A DNA stretch of 64,000 bases from Nyssa sinensis (lineage: Eukaryota > Streptophyta > Magnoliopsida > Cornales > Nyssaceae): the NCBI GenBank assembly GCA_008638375.1, contig CM018035.1, positions 28,275,807-28,339,806 of the forward strand. The letters run 5' to 3'. The notes below the pieces were generated by a model. The model ran no database searches, had not been told where the DNA came from, and saw only the letters and a list, made by a program, of their open reading frames with translations. Below, in pieces: positions 10,691 through 23,032 of this stretch. Every line of letters starts with the position of its first letter. The first letter of the stretch is position 1. The position numbers and the translations under genes are program-made.

Positions 10691-11160
10691 CCTCGGGAAC
10701 CTGACTGCTACACATCGATGGATCGTCAACCGATCAAGGCACGAGAGTAGGCCTGGTACTAAAGTCCCCTGATGGGCTCACAATAGAAAAAACAGTCAGC
10801 CTGGGATTCAAAGCTTCCAACAATGAAGCAGAATATGAAGCCCTAATCTTAGGCATGAAGCTTGCCATGGAATGTGAGGCTTAGAACCTCAGTATCTTCT
10901 CGGACTCCCAATTGGTGGTAAGCCAAGTCTTGGGAGATTTCGCCATTAAAGATGATAGGATGCTCCGGTACTCCGAACTGGTGAACCACTTGAAGCATTC
11001 CTTCCAGACATTCACTATCCAGAAAAATTGAAAGAAGCCAGAACTGCAGAGCAGATGCTTTGGTTAACATGGCGTCCCGCCTAAAGTCTGAAGCAAACTC
11101 CATAGTAAAAATCTCTTATCAGCCAGGACCTAGCATAGAGGAAGCCCAAGTTGCTTAAAT
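10691..11160 (+). pseudogene. Tat-2 second RNase H (extra domain of the Tat lineage)
   Basis: A separate RNase H domain with the acidic residues in the expected order: Asp in LLHIDGSS (near 10,716), Glu in NNEAEYEALILGMKLAM (near 10,825) and Asp in SDSQLVVSQV (near 10,905). Plant Tat elements carry such a second RNase H in addition to the usual one, and this is the main reason for placing the element in that clade. Stops occur before it (TGA near 10,703) and within it (TAG near 10,882, TGA near 11,028). Confidence 0.8.
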
Positions 11161-12403
11161 TACTGAATAGCCCCAGAACTGGATGACTCCAATCCTTTAG
11201 TATTTGCAATCCGGGCTCTTCCCCGAAGATAAAAACAGAGCCAGGAGAATCCGAATCAGAGCGGTTCGGTACCTAATCCTGAACAACAAGCTGTACAGAA
11301 GGTCCTATTCTCAACCTCTGTTAAAATTTAACTCCAGAAGAATCACAATATGTCTTGGCTGAAATACACGAGGGAATCATAATGGGGGCAGAACTATAGC
11401 TCACCGAGCTTTATCCCAGGGCTATTACTGGCCTAGCATGCTAAGGCAGGCTAAGGAGTATGTCCAGAAGTGCGACAAATGCCAAAGGTTTTCCCCATAT
11501 CAACACCAACCTCATCATGAGCTCATCCCGATTCCAAGTCCGTGGCCCTTTGCTCAGTGGGGGATGGACATCGTGGGTCCATTACCAAAGGCACCACCGA
11601 ACAGGAAGTACCTCATGGTAGCCATTGACTACTTCTCTAAGTGGGCCGAAGCTGAAGCTCTAACACATATCACAGAAAAGGAAGTTGAGAGCTTCACCTG
11701 GAAAAATATTGTTTGCAGGTTTGGCATACCACGTGTAATTATCTTTGACAATGGGACACAGTTCACGGGTAAAGGCTTCAAGAAATTCTGTGAAAACCTC
11801 AACATTAGGCAACACTTTGCCTCCCCAGGCCATCCACAAGCAAATGGGCAAGCAGAGGTCACTAACCGAACGATCCTCGACGGGTTAAAAAAAAGGTTGG
11901 AAAAGGCCAAAGGGAAGTGGGCAGAAGAACTCCCTAGAGTTCTTTGGTCCTATAGAACAACCAGAAGAACGCCCACCTCTGAAACTCCCTTCTCGCTGGC
12001 CTATGGTACAGAAGTAGTAATTCCGGTTGAGATCGGTATGCCAACCCTGAGGACTGAAGCCTTTGAGCAAGAATCCAATGATCAGCAGCTGATGAAAAAC
12101 TTGGATTCGCTTGAAGAAATAAGGGATCAAGCCAGCATCAGGATGGAAGCCTATCAACGAAAAATGGTCGACAAATCCAAGGTAGGGCTCAAGACGGTCA
12201 GCTTTTAAGTCGGAGACCTTGTCTTAAGAAGAGTCTTTCAAAACACCAAGGATCCCACTATGGGAAAACTGTCACCAAACTGGGAAGACCCCTACAAAGT
12301 AACAAAGGTTGTTCGACCTACTACCTACCGGCTAGAAAACATGACTGGGAAGCCTGTTCCTAGGCCATGGAACGTGGAACACTTACAGAAGTATTATCAA
12401 TAG
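11161..12403 (+). pseudogene. Tat-2 integrase
   Basis: Inserts the DNA copy into the genome. The zinc-binding part is eroded at its start but keeps HRALSQGYYWPSM and CDKCQRF (11,400-11,490). The catalytic core is intact in the open stretch 11,438-12,208: first Asp in QWGMDIVGPLP, second Asp in IFDNGTQFTG, Glu in ANGQAEVTNR, then LWSYRTTRRTPTSETPFSLAYG. A TAA at 12,206 interrupts the C-terminal part, which continues in frame (VGDLVLRR, GKLSPNWEDPYKV, WNVEHLQKYYQ) to TAG at 12,401-12,403. No chromodomain is visible, as expected outside the chromoviruses. Confidence 0.9.
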
Positions 12404-12429
12404 AGATGTTTCTTTTACTTCCATGGAAT

Positions 12430-12880
12430 GTTCATCTATAAATGCATAGGCCTCCTCCATAATGTACAAGTCTTTGCACTTGGTCCATCTATAAATGCAC
12501 AGGCCTCCAGAGCCTGGTCCATAATATACAAGTCTTTGCACTTGGTCCATCTATAAATGCACAGGCCTCTAGAGCCTGGTCCATAATGTACAAGTCTTTG
12601 CACTTGGTCCATCTATAAATGCACAGGCCTCTAGAGCCTGGTCCATAATGTACAAGTCTTTGCACTTGGTCCATCTATAAATGCACAGGCCTCTAGAGCT
12701 TGGTCCATAATGCACAAGTCTCAGTACTTGGTCCATCAATAATGCACAGGCCTCCAAAGCCTGGTCCATAATGTACAGGTCTTAAGTATTTGGTCCATTT
12801 TCTAGTGCACAGGCCTCTAGAGCCTGGTCCACCGTAATGCACAGGCCTTCCGAGCCTGGTCCATCTTCAATAAGCAGACT
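12430..12880 (+). repeat. 62-bp tandem array downstream of integrase
   Basis: About six to seven copies of a 62-bp unit containing CTAGAGCCTGGTCC and TCTTTGCACTTGGTCCATC. The first units are nearly identical and later ones diverge. 62 is not a multiple of three, so the repetitive minus-strand reading frames here are by-products. The array lies between the pol 3' end and the minus-strand genes, where Tat elements often carry tandem repeats. Confidence 0.9.
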
Positions 12881-14159
12881 CTGTGATCCAGTCCATCCAA
12901 AGGTAGAAGTTCTAAGCATCTTCGACCAAAATTCACACAAGTCTCCTGTCACATCCCGAGCCCCACCCTACACGGATGTCGAGGACGTGATGCCAGTCAG
13001 TCGCCACGCGACCAACCGAAGGCAATTTCTGAACTTTTCAGTGAATTGCACTCCGACTGTAGGGTCAGATGCAGCGGAATTTAAAACTTTTTTTTTTTGT
13101 CCAGGGAATGCAACTCATGTATCCACCGTAGGATATGTATCACACAGAGCAAGTCTAAAATCCAACAGCTAACAATTCTAACCTCAGAGCATATCTATAA
13201 TCTGACATATAACAACAGAGCAGAACTATAATCTCTAGAGTACCGTTTAAATCCATGAGCCATGTCTATATCTAGTACTTATCAGTCAAGTCAGTCGTAT
13301 TACATCACTCACCTGATTAAACAGATTCAATCCTCAGTAATCCAGTCTCCACAGATCAGTGCCATCAGATCCAACGAATATCATTCCTGAAAAATGTTAG
13401 GGAATGGGGTGAGCTTCGAAAAGCCCAATGAGTAACACAGGTTCCCTGTCAAGGGTTTCAAAACCATTTCTTGTTTACAAAGCACAAGGGTAGTTCAGTT
13501 ATTTCTAGAACAGCAGTTTTATAAATCTACTTTAAATGCAGTTTTAGTAGAATAAAGCAGGACTGAACTAAACGGAACAACAAATCAGGACAGACGGAAC
13601 AGTGCATGATGCCAATATCAATGAGAGTATAGGCAATTAATTCAAATATCAGAACAGATCAGTACTGGGCGGAACATAACAGAGCATAACAATAGTATAT
13701 CAATTAGGCGCGTAATCAAGCCTACTTATGCCAGACCGCTCATAATCAGAATGGTACCCAGAGTCAGACACATCATAGCAGAACAAAATCAGATAGACCA
13801 TAATATGGAACAAGACCGACCGAACAAAATAATAGTAGGACGGGACAAAATCATGCCGCGTACAATACAGTATAAAAGTTTGCATTTAAAAACATGCTTC
13901 AGACAGTTTAACTTTTAAAACCGTACAGTGCATCAAAATACAGTATCTATGCAGTAACTTATAAACCAAGTCGAGAATTCGGACAGATCATAACGGAACT
14001 GGACCATATATCAATCAAGACAGACAAATGATTAACGGACGGTACATAACGGGATCAGACGGGACAAAACACTAGTTCAAGTCACAGGCATAATCAAGGA
14101 CAGAGGCATAACAGGACGGATCATAACGGAACAAAGCAGAGCAATACATCAATCAGAAC

Positions 14160-15110
14160 AAGACATATCGAAACTGAACATGGCGGATCAAAACGGTACG
14201 ATATCAATCAGGTCAAGTCATATCGGAACTGAACATGACGGAACAAAACGAAACAATATCAATCAGGACAAGTCATATCGGAATTGAACATGACGGAACA
14301 AAACGAAACAATATCAATCAGGACAAGTCATATCGGAACTGAACATGACGGAAACAAACGAAACAATATCAATCAGGACAAGTCATATCGAAACTGAATA
14401 TGACGGGAACAAACGAAACAATATCAATCAGGACAAGTCATATCGAAACTGAATATGACGGGACAAAATGAAACAATATCAATCAGGACAAGTCATATCA
14501 GAACTGAACATGACGGAACAAAATGAAAAAATATCAATCAGGACAAGTCATATCGGAACTGAACATGACGGAACAAAATGAAACAATATCAATCAGGACA
14601 AGTCATATCGGAACTGAACATGACGGAAACAAACGAAACAATATCAATCAGGACAAGTCATATCGAAACTGAATATGACGGGACAAAATGAAACAATATC
14701 AATCAGGACAAGTCATATCGGAACTGAACATGACGGAACAAAATGAAACAATATCAATCAGGACAAGTCATATAGAAACTGAATATGACGGGACAAAATG
14801 AAACAATATCAATCAGGACAAGTCATATCGGAACTGAACATGACGGAACAAAATGAAACAATATCAATCAGGACAAGTCATATCGGAACTGAATATGACG
14901 GAAGCAAACGAAACAATATCAATCAGGACAAGTCATATCGGAATTGAACATGACGGAACAAAATGAAACAATATCAATCAGGACAAGTCATATCGGAACT
15001 GAATATGACGGAAACAAACGAAACAATACATCTATCAGAACAAGACATATCGGAACTGAACAGGACGGAACAAACTGGTACAATATCAATCAGGACAAGG
15101 CATATGCTAC
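14160..15110 (-). repeat. 55-bp tandem array inside the E3 LTR
   Basis: About 17 head-to-tail copies of a 55-bp unit (core TATCAATCAGGACAAGTCA, then TATCGGAACTGAACATGACG). Unit variants (AACAAAATG, AACAAACG, GAACAAAACG) alternate, which suggests higher-order amplification in blocks. It is absent from the related E5. It is a satellite-like expansion, not CRISPR: there are no unique spacers. Confidence 0.93.
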
Positions 15111-15444
15111 TTTAAATATATGCTTTTTCTTTTAAACAGTATAACGTTCAAAACAGTACAGTGCTTCAAAGTACAATATCTAGACAGAACTTATACACCA
15201 ATTCAGGAGTCAGGTTTACTCACAAGACGCAACAGTACAGAATAAAACCATGACAGACCATACAACAGAACAAGACAGACCCGAACTGAACAGGAGAACA
15301 GGACAGTACAAAATCAGGTTACGTGTAATGCAGTATAAAAAGTATGCATTCAGACGGTACAGTATACAAAACAGTACAGTAAATCAAAATACAGTAACTA
15401 GACGGTGTACTTATACACCAAGTCAGAAGTTCCAGGTTACTCAC

Positions 15445-15517
15445 AAACTGTTACGGTTATCTCCTTGCGCAAACAATCCGATAACCTCCAGATACGTCAG
15501 GCATCTCCATGTATATC
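15445..15517 (-). other. Exon-like segment with 17-codon frame in E3
   Basis: On the minus strand, TTGTTCAG precedes 15,517 and GTGAGTAACC follows 15,445, both good splice consensus. Between them ATG at 15,510 opens MEMPDVSGGYRIVCARR, ending at 15,457. E5 has the equivalent segment at 48,724-48,795, encoding MEVPNISGGYQIICTMR with the same borders. The differences are mostly amino-acid changing, so the peptide may not be under selection although the borders persist. Confidence 0.4.
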
Positions 15518-18479
15518 CTGAACAATAATCATCAATCATATACAGATCAGAACTCATCCATTCAGGTCTCATTTGTCATCTTAGGTATCTATCGGTTTAC
15601 CTAAGATAGCCTAGTAGCCTATCGCCCTCTCATCGGGTTTCATCCGGGGCTATTTTATTCTTAAATTAGGCTCAGCAGTCATCAGGATTATAACCCAAGT
15701 CATTTAGACTTCAATCGTTATCAGTCAGTTACTTCTTCAGCCTTAGGGGCAAAACGGCCATTTTATCACTCTTGCCCCGGGCCCTGTCAAGGCCCTCCGA
15801 ATAGTCTTTATATCTTAAATATAAAGTTCTACGTCTTTTAGACTTCAATCGATATCAGTTAGGTTCTTATTTTAACCATAGGGGCAAAATGGTAATTTTG
15901 TCATTCTTGCCCCAGACCTAGTCGTGGTTCTTAGAATATCCCATATATCGTATACATGAAGTTCTAAGTCTTTTAGACTTGAATCGCTATCAGTTAAGGG
16001 CTTACTTAGCCTTAGGGGCAAAATGGTAATTTTGTCATTCTTGCCCCGGACCCTGTCGTGGTCCTCAGAATGTCCCATATATCTCATATGATTTTCTAAG
16101 CCCTTTGGACTTCATTTGGTATCTGCTTTAGGTCGTCGGGACACATCGGTCATTTCTCGTTTTACGCGTTGACTGTCTCGGAGTCTTATTTAGCCCTTCA
16201 GTGTTCATAATTATCCCTATGACAATTTATCAGATCAGTTTGACCTTTATTCCACCTCTACTTTGCACTTCATGTGCTCAGGGGTATTTTGGTCATTTTA
16301 TGTTTCGTAAGATTTTGACTCCGAATCATTATTTAATCATGTTTACAGTCTCACCAGTATCTGGGCTTCTATCGCTATCAATTTCGTCCCAATCGGACTT
16401 CATTTAGGCTTCGTACAGTATCAGGGGTAATTTGGTAATTTCACGTGTCATATTTTTCGGCACGTCAGTTCATAAAATGGACCTCACCATTGGGTCCAGA
16501 GTGTTCGACATAATTAAGTTGGACTATCTGTTATGTTTAATTGACCTTGGGAATCATTAGGGGCAATTCAGTCATTTACACTTTATGTGTCTGTATTTTT
16601 TGGGACTCCAGTTCGTTAAACGGACCTCACCGTTGAGTTCAGAACGCCCGACATAGTCAGAATAGACTGTCTTTTATTTTTATTTGGGTCTGGTGCCATC
16701 AGGGGCAGTACAGTAATTTATCACTTACAAGTCTGTATTTTTCGGTACTGTATTTCCAAAATCGGACTGTACCATTGAGTCTGGAATGTTTGAAATAGTG
16801 AAAATACACTATTTATTTAATTTATTTGGACTCCGTTTGACATATTTAATGTCCAGGGGTAAAATCATAATTTTACCAATTTAATAAATTAATTAAATAA
16901 TTATTTTATTATTTAGTTAATTTAGCAGGGGCTTAAATGTATAAATTTTCAACAGTCTGGGACACTGTGCAATTCTGTCAAACAGTAGGGGTGGATCCGT
17001 AATTTTCAGAAACATTTGGGGGGGGGTCAAAACGTAAATTCAGTAAATTAAGGTTCAAACCAAACGGTTCAGGGGTCAACTGGCTGAACCGGTCCAAAAT
17101 TCAGAAAGCCAACCGGTTCACTGTCTTCAGTAAAACCGGGATAACATGTCCCAGTTATCCTGATTTGGGCCTCATCCGTGATCAGGTAACTTAGAATCCT
17201 GATTTTAATTTCGTGCATCCGTAACCAAACAGGTGGAATTGATTTTAAAACAAATCAGGTAAGCCAAACGGTGCCGTTCCATTAAAACAGTGGCACGGTC
17301 GTTGGCTGACACGTGTCTGGGCCAACTCAGTATGACTCGGCCAACTCGGCCGAGTCGACTCCATCTTCCCCAATGCGCAGGGCGCTGTTGCCCTAATACC
17401 AGTCCCGATTTTTCCCTATTTCGTGCCATTTCAAGCACGGATTTCAACTGATTTTGGTTCCAAATGGTTCCTGAACCTTATTCCAACACTTTTGCATTGG
17501 TTTTAAGCTTCAAAACTAAGAATTAAGCTCTGTACAGCCGATTATCGTGCAGATTTTCAATCCAGTCGTGTGGCCTTGTTTCTCAACCAAAACACACGAT
17601 TCTTGGCTTGTTGTGACCCTTAGAATAGGGGCTTCAATTCCCAATTCATTAATTTCAGTTTACAAGGCTATCTCAAGTTTTGGGTTCTTTGGCCGAAAAG
17701 AATAATGCCCAATTTGAGGGTCTTCCAGTGTGGTTTCAGGTCGCGGATGGTGGTATTCGTAACCCTAGGAAGATCTAGTTCATGTTCAGACCATCAGTAG
17801 TCGGTTTGGTTGAGGTCAATTCAGACCTGCAACCTCAAGGTCATTAATGGCGGCCGTGTTACAGTTCTGGGTTTCAAGCCCTATTCGCCCCTTTCAGTTA
17901 GTTCATGACAGTTCCAGGCCTCATAGTAGTGCATATATACAATTTATATGGCTTAAAAATATCAGGAACAGATCCAAAAATTTAAACAGGAAATTTTTAG
18001 AGCAGTTTTAATGTTTTACCTCTTGGGCGATCATCGATCCTCCATAGCCCAGTCCAAGCCCCTCGGTTGCGCCTTTGGCACCTCAGAGCCTCACAATCAG
18101 TCGTGGGTCTCCCTCAGTTCCTTCCTCCTTCCTCTTGTTGCATCTCTTTCCATGGATATACACACATGCACACCCATGCTTGATCTCACACATGCAAGTC
18201 CTCACAAGGATTTTCTCTCTCTCTCACCCCCAACAGATCTGTTCCCTTCTTTTCATAGCAGACATTTTGATTTTAGAGAATCCCCCCTTTCTCCTAGTAT
18301 ACCACTACATATACATACATGTATACACATTTTGTAGGGTTCAGTTTGAGCAGAGAGTGATGATGGGGCTAACTCAGGCAATCATGAGGGGTTTGCATGA
18401 ATTGCCATTGGTCAGTTTGGGAGGTGGCCCCACCAGAATTCTGATTTATATACCTTTCATTGTATATTTGTACACAAAG

Positions 18480-18562
18480 GCAGTAGTAGCCTAGTTGGTT
18501 ATTTTTTTGGATGAGGTTTCTTTTCACTCAAAGGTCAAGGGTTCAATTCCCTTGGCCTCCCA
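18480..18562 (+). other. tRNA-like segment (A-box and B-box) antisense in the E3 LTR
   Basis: TAGCCTAGTTGG (18,487-18,498) resembles a tRNA A-box and GGTTCAATTCC (18,540-18,550) a B-box, 53 bp apart as in tRNA genes. AAGGG and CCCTT flank the T-loop as a 5-bp stem. The acceptor strands do not pair, so this is a tRNA-derived relic or SINE head rather than a gene. A similar T-arm occurs at the corresponding place in E5 and, with a different family, in the E1 LTRs. Confidence 0.4.
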
Positions 18563-19419
18563 TTTGGCCATTTTTCCCATATTTTCGGTTAAGGCCACGT
18601 TTGGTTGCACAGAAATTCAGTTTCAGTATTTCCTTCATAACTTTCATTCCGTAACTCCTTTTTCGACACGGTTTGTTCCGGGAGTTTCATATTTCAGTTA
18701 TCTTCAGTGTCAGAGGTTCCGTGTCATTTATTAAACATTCGGGATTTTTCGGGTTAGCTAATTCGGATTTCGTTAGTGTTAAAGTGGTGTTATTTCGCCG
18801 AATTAATCAGTAATTGGGTTCGGGTATTTTACCCTTTTCCTTCAGACATATTTAATTATTTTATCGGTCTATCATGACCGCCGGGATTATGATTAATTCC
18901 CTAGATCATTCTGTAAGTCGGTATTAATTAATAGTTATTAATTAATTATTAATTTCACGGGATCGGGGTGTTACATCTCCCAGATCTGAACTCCTCAAAG
19001 CTGACACTTAGCTTATTTGGCTCATCTACCCACAAGCAACAAATAGTGCAAGTGCCGAACAGATTTAAAGAATATTGTTTCAAGACTTCTAGTTTTGTAC
19101 AAAGTTTCTTTGATCTATTCTTGAGACATACAGAAGAGTTATTTATCAAAAGTGCACAAAAGGGTGATCTAACTCAGAAAAGCACATTCAAACGGAAAAG
19201 AACATCAGAATTGAGGAAAAAGAGATCAATTTTATTGATGATTCATAAAAGTTTACATCAGTACAAAAAAGACTAGAAATAAAACTGAGGCTACAATAAA
19301 GACATCATTACATAGGCTACTGCAGAAGCTACTACATCACTACGATATGCAACATCATGGCTTTCTGCCTCGGATGATAAAGGGGCACAGGATCCAAACT
19401 TCCATTACCACCGCCGCCG

Positions 19420-20070
19420 GCTCCATTTGAAAGGAAGGAATCCTGAACCCCAATCTGCAGCAAGGAGCACCCAGGCCATTTCATCATCACTATCATTGAT
19501 CTTACGACCAACGGATGATGGGGGCTCTGGGTCTTAGGGGGCCTCCATTCATCTCCCTCAAAGCAGTTGTCACACCCCAGCCAATTTGAGCAAGGGTCTC
19601 TGCCAAGACACGAAGAAGAGGGGGGGTCCCACCTTCATCTTCACCACCAACGCTCCAGGCATCGGTTGAATCAATGAGAGTCCCCCACCAGTCAGAAGAA
19701 TTTCGACCGGATGCCAAGATGGATAGGAGGACTTGTGCCTCTTTTAATCCTTCCTTGGAGATTGAATCAAAGGGAAGGTTAACTCTCGGCCCCAGTTTAA
19801 TCATTCCTAACTCAGACGAAGAATCATCCATCATCTCCGGGCGAATGACAAATTTTCGGCAGCATCTAGAGTCTCTCTTACAAGGAAACAATTTGGGAAC
19901 AAGAGGGTTGGGCGCAACCGTATGCCCTCGTTTCCATGTATATAGACCATTGAAGTCCAAAAGCCACCCAACTGAACTGTCACAACGGTTAAAAAGAGAT
20001 TGGCCTTGAAATCCCAAACGACAATTGAATAAATAAACGGTGCATTAAATATGCCTCTTCGATATACCAA
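19420..20070 (-). pseudogene. Second antisense gene of Tat-2, unrecognised protein
   Basis: Minus-strand homologue of 1310-1904. The frame 20,017-19,502 encodes about 171 residues with SVGWLLDF, WKRGHTVAPN, RPEMMDD and LRVLAETLAQIGWG. As in the other copy it ends at the TAA/TGA after PIIRWS, and the +1 frame continues with DSDDEMAWVL, then ADWGSGFLPFK. A plant-like 3' end (ATAAAATTG on the minus strand, near 19,225-19,240) follows. The 18,981-19,419 stretch is its 3' flank and holds no other gene. It lies in tandem behind the coiled-coil gene on the same strand, convergent with gag-pol. Family and function are unknown to me. Confidence 0.5.
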
Positions 20071-20692
20071 GAGATAGGGTACAGAGCTCTTTGAACAAAA
20101 AATTACAGTCTGGCACTGAAGCTCCTGAATTAGTAAAGAAAAGGGAGGAAAAGTCTAAATGTACAAGCCTCCATCCGGTATACAGACCCTCCAGTCTTAT
20201 CTATTTTATGATAGGCCATTCATACGATAAAGGCCAACAGCTCTGATATATCCTGATCCTAAAGGCTCGGAAACAGTAGTGTTAGTTATCGTAATGATGG
20301 GTACAAATTGCCTAGTTATTTTCATAAATCTTTGACTCAGAACAGTCTACTTCAGAACTCTGCAGAATTTACTCCCTCTCTGTGTGATACAAAATCAGTA
20401 TTGGGTTCTATTTATCTGATTATGTTTGCTTTCTTATCTTATTATGATGAGACAGTTGAAGTTAGTCTACATTCACTATTCAATTACAAGTACTAAAGCT
20501 CAAAAGGCAGCTATCAACTAAACGGACAGTTGATCCGACATGCAATGGGCTCAGAACAGCCATACTCCTAGCAAATTTCACAAAAGGGAACAACACAAGA
20601 AGAATTTGAAGAAAAAGTCAATTTTACTGATCAAAAGGGCATTTCATTACATCAAAAGGACTGGCAAAAAAAACAAAAAAGCTGATAAAGCC

Positions 20693-22609
20693 TCAAGCCT
20701 TGTCCGAAGGGCCTGAGTCCTTCTCCAAATGAAGGGCGGTAGCCCCAGCCGTCTTGTACGGATCAGGACCAAACGAGGCAGGTTCAGGAGGAACGATTGA
20801 CAACATGTCAAAATCTAGGAACTTAGCCAGGAATCTAGTTCGGAAGCTTTCAAAACCAAACCGGATCAGGTCATCACCCATCTGTTCAACTTCCTCTCTC
20901 AATTCCATCTCAGTCTCAGTCTTGGAATGATCAACTGCCTCTTAAACCTTCTGATCAAAGGTATTTCGGAGCTCGACCAACTCCGCCTAAAGTCCTACAA
21001 CTTGCCGAGCATAGATGTCCCTCTCAGACTCTGCCACGGCAAGATTGGTGCTAGCTTCCTTCAGACCCTCCTTGGCAGTCTGAACCTTGGATTGAGCTGT
21101 CCCAAGCTCCAACCTCATTTCGTCCATTTCATCCTTCAGCTTATCAGCCTCCTCAAGGCTCATGGGAGTCACCATCAGAGCAGCTAAACTGTGCATACTC
21201 TGCACGACGCAAGACAGACAAGTCAGATTGAACGAACAAACAAACAAAAAGGACAAGAAAAGCTTCAGAGGTTACCTTCATATGGAGATTCATCATCTCA
21301 TTCATCAACTTTGAGGGGTTGTCCCCCCTGTACCGATGAGGGCCCAGGGCCCATATCTGGTCGAAAGCCTTCTTAGCAATTTGATAGTCCGGCTCATCAA
21401 ATGGCTCGAACGGTACAGCAGGTGCCTTCCCCTTCCGAGCCCTTCTGCTAGGAATGGAAGGGGCAGGAGGAACGGTCGAAATAGGAACGACAAGTTCGGC
21501 CTCCTTCTCGGCCTCGGCAGGAGCCAGCTCGGGAGAGCCAGAAACCAACTTCCTCCTTTTTACTTCTAGAGGAGGATCAGACTCAACTCGGGAGGAAGTC
21601 TCCCCCACCGATTAGGCTTCCGCCTCCGCCCATTTTGACGTCAGCCTTTTCTTGAGCTCGGCTCTACGAGTAGCCATCAAATTCTCTGAAGTAATAATAG
21701 TAGTGTGAGCCCAGTTGGGAGTCGAAAGCAACACATGGTACTGATCTCGAAGCCCGTCGATGAACTCAGATCTCCTCCAAGCTCTTCTGAATGTACATAA
21801 ACAAGAAATGGCGTATTAGATTATTAGTTTGGAAGGCACAACAAAGTTAAAACAAACCTAAGGGAATAAGCCTCACCCTTATGACCCGTGATACGAGGGA
21901 ATAGCGAGACATCACCATCCTGGAAGTCTTCATGCTCCCATCCTCCTCCAACAAAGAAGTACCACTTCTTCTACGTTTTATTAAAAATGGGAACGGAGGA
22001 CAAGGGTCGGAACCCCTTCTCAAAGGACATGTAAAAAAGGCCTTCTGCCTTCTTGAGCTTCAGATCCATATTACTACGGATCAGATCCATGGACACATTT
22101 ACCTCGTTTTTATGTCCCAACACTACAAACCCTAGAAGTTGCCACCAACTATTGAGATTCAGGTCGGCAGGGCAAAGCTTATACCAACAGAAGAATTGCC
22201 TGACTACATCCGGCAATGGGAGTCTCAAACCCATTTTGAACCAAGCAAGATAAACACATATTTCCCCGGCTTCAACATTATGGGGACGATCCATTGGGCC
22301 TGGTACTCTGCAGGTCACATTTGGGGGAAAATTATACTTCACCCTCCACTCGTCCAATAGACTTTGAGTAACTGCACTCTCACCTTCTTCTCTATGGGAA
22401 GACCTACTAGAGGTCTCCCTAGCCCTATCTCGGGGCTCTTCAAAGGCATCAACTATCCTAACATCAGGACTAGGGAGAGGTTCAACAAGCCTCTCCCCAA
22501 CATCTTTGGGGGCAAGGTTACCTACATTCTCTACAGAAGACGGCACAGCCATCTCAGAGGGATTTCCTACCCCCTCACTCACGTTTGAGGATTCAAGAGG
22601 AGCAGACAT
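20693..22609 (-). pseudogene. Antisense 'gypsy-type transposon' gene of Tat-2, N-terminal domain plus coiled coil
   Basis: Three exons are inferred on the minus strand: 22,609-21,877, 21,786-21,276 and 21,199-20,693, with GTGAGG...CAG and GTAACC...CAG introns. Exon 1 starts MSAPLESSNVSEG and carries a region resembling Pfam PF04195 (KYNFPPNVTCRVPGP, GLRLPLPDVVRQFF, LNLNSWWQLLGFVVLG). Exon 2 is Arg/Lys-rich with KRRKL and a Pro/Ala linker. Exon 3 is the coiled coil also seen at 152-658. Defects: TAG after FNKT (near 21,970), TAA before GETSSRVE (near 21,615), two stops in exon 3, and the first intron joins out of phase by one base. Antisense genes of this kind are known in Tat elements; function unknown. 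A promoter would lie near 22,620-22,800, facing away from the 3' LTR. Confidence 0.75.
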
Positions 22610-23009
22610 TACTCCCGGACTTAAGAAGAAAGAAGCAAGAGAAGAGAAAAGATCGGTCGAACCTGTTCTAACTCAAGAAACCGGTGTTCTTCAAGGTCGC
22701 ACAAACCAACAATGGCGGACGAGATCTTCTAGCACAGTGAAAATGACGGGGAAAAGGTCATTTCAAATCGCATCCCATATTTATAAGCACAGTATCAGAA
22801 GGGACCCACCAAGCCCAAACGCCATGACGGTTCGGAACAATGATGATTTTCAAAAACCCAACCATCGGCCCAGTACAATGATGGCCTTGAAAAGACCTAA
22901 TCTCCGACTGCGCAATAAATGACACCCCAACAGTCACCTTGGAAGGCAAACAGGCAGGACACATGACTCTCTGGAAAAAGCTTAGCCCTAGTTGCTTGTT
23001 AGCATCAAA

Positions 23010-23032
23010 CTAGGACTTGGGGGGGCAGTAAC
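23010..23032 (+). promoter_or_regulatory. Polypurine tract of Tat-2
   Basis: AGGACTTGGGGGGGCAGTAA directly precedes the 3' LTR, at the same place as in Tat-1 but with a shorter G run. Confidence 0.75.

Larger units (their letters stand above)
12947..18975 (-). mobile_element. E3: 6.0-kb solo LTR inside Tat-2
   Basis: Flanked by the perfect duplication TCTCC (12,942-12,946 and 18,976-18,980). Read on the minus strand it starts TGTAACACCCCGATCC at 18,975 and ends CTCGGGATGTGACA at 12,947. It contains no gag or pol, so at 6029 bp it is an unusually long solo LTR. Part of the length is a 55-bp tandem array. It is the same family as E5 (45,419 onward), with which it is collinear over several kb. 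No stretch inside has a convincing large gene; a 17-codon frame in an exon-like segment is listed separately. Confidence 0.88.

Noticed and set aside
12489..12769. Repetitive minus-strand frames of 60-66 codons
   Set aside because: They arise from the 62-bp tandem array; the frame shifts in every unit.
14160..15110. Regular repeats resembling a CRISPR array
   Set aside because: Units are contiguous 55-bp tandem repeats without unique spacers, in plant LTR DNA.
18480..18562. Functional tRNA gene
   Set aside because: A- and B-box are present, but the acceptor strands do not pair and no clear anticodon arm is seen.
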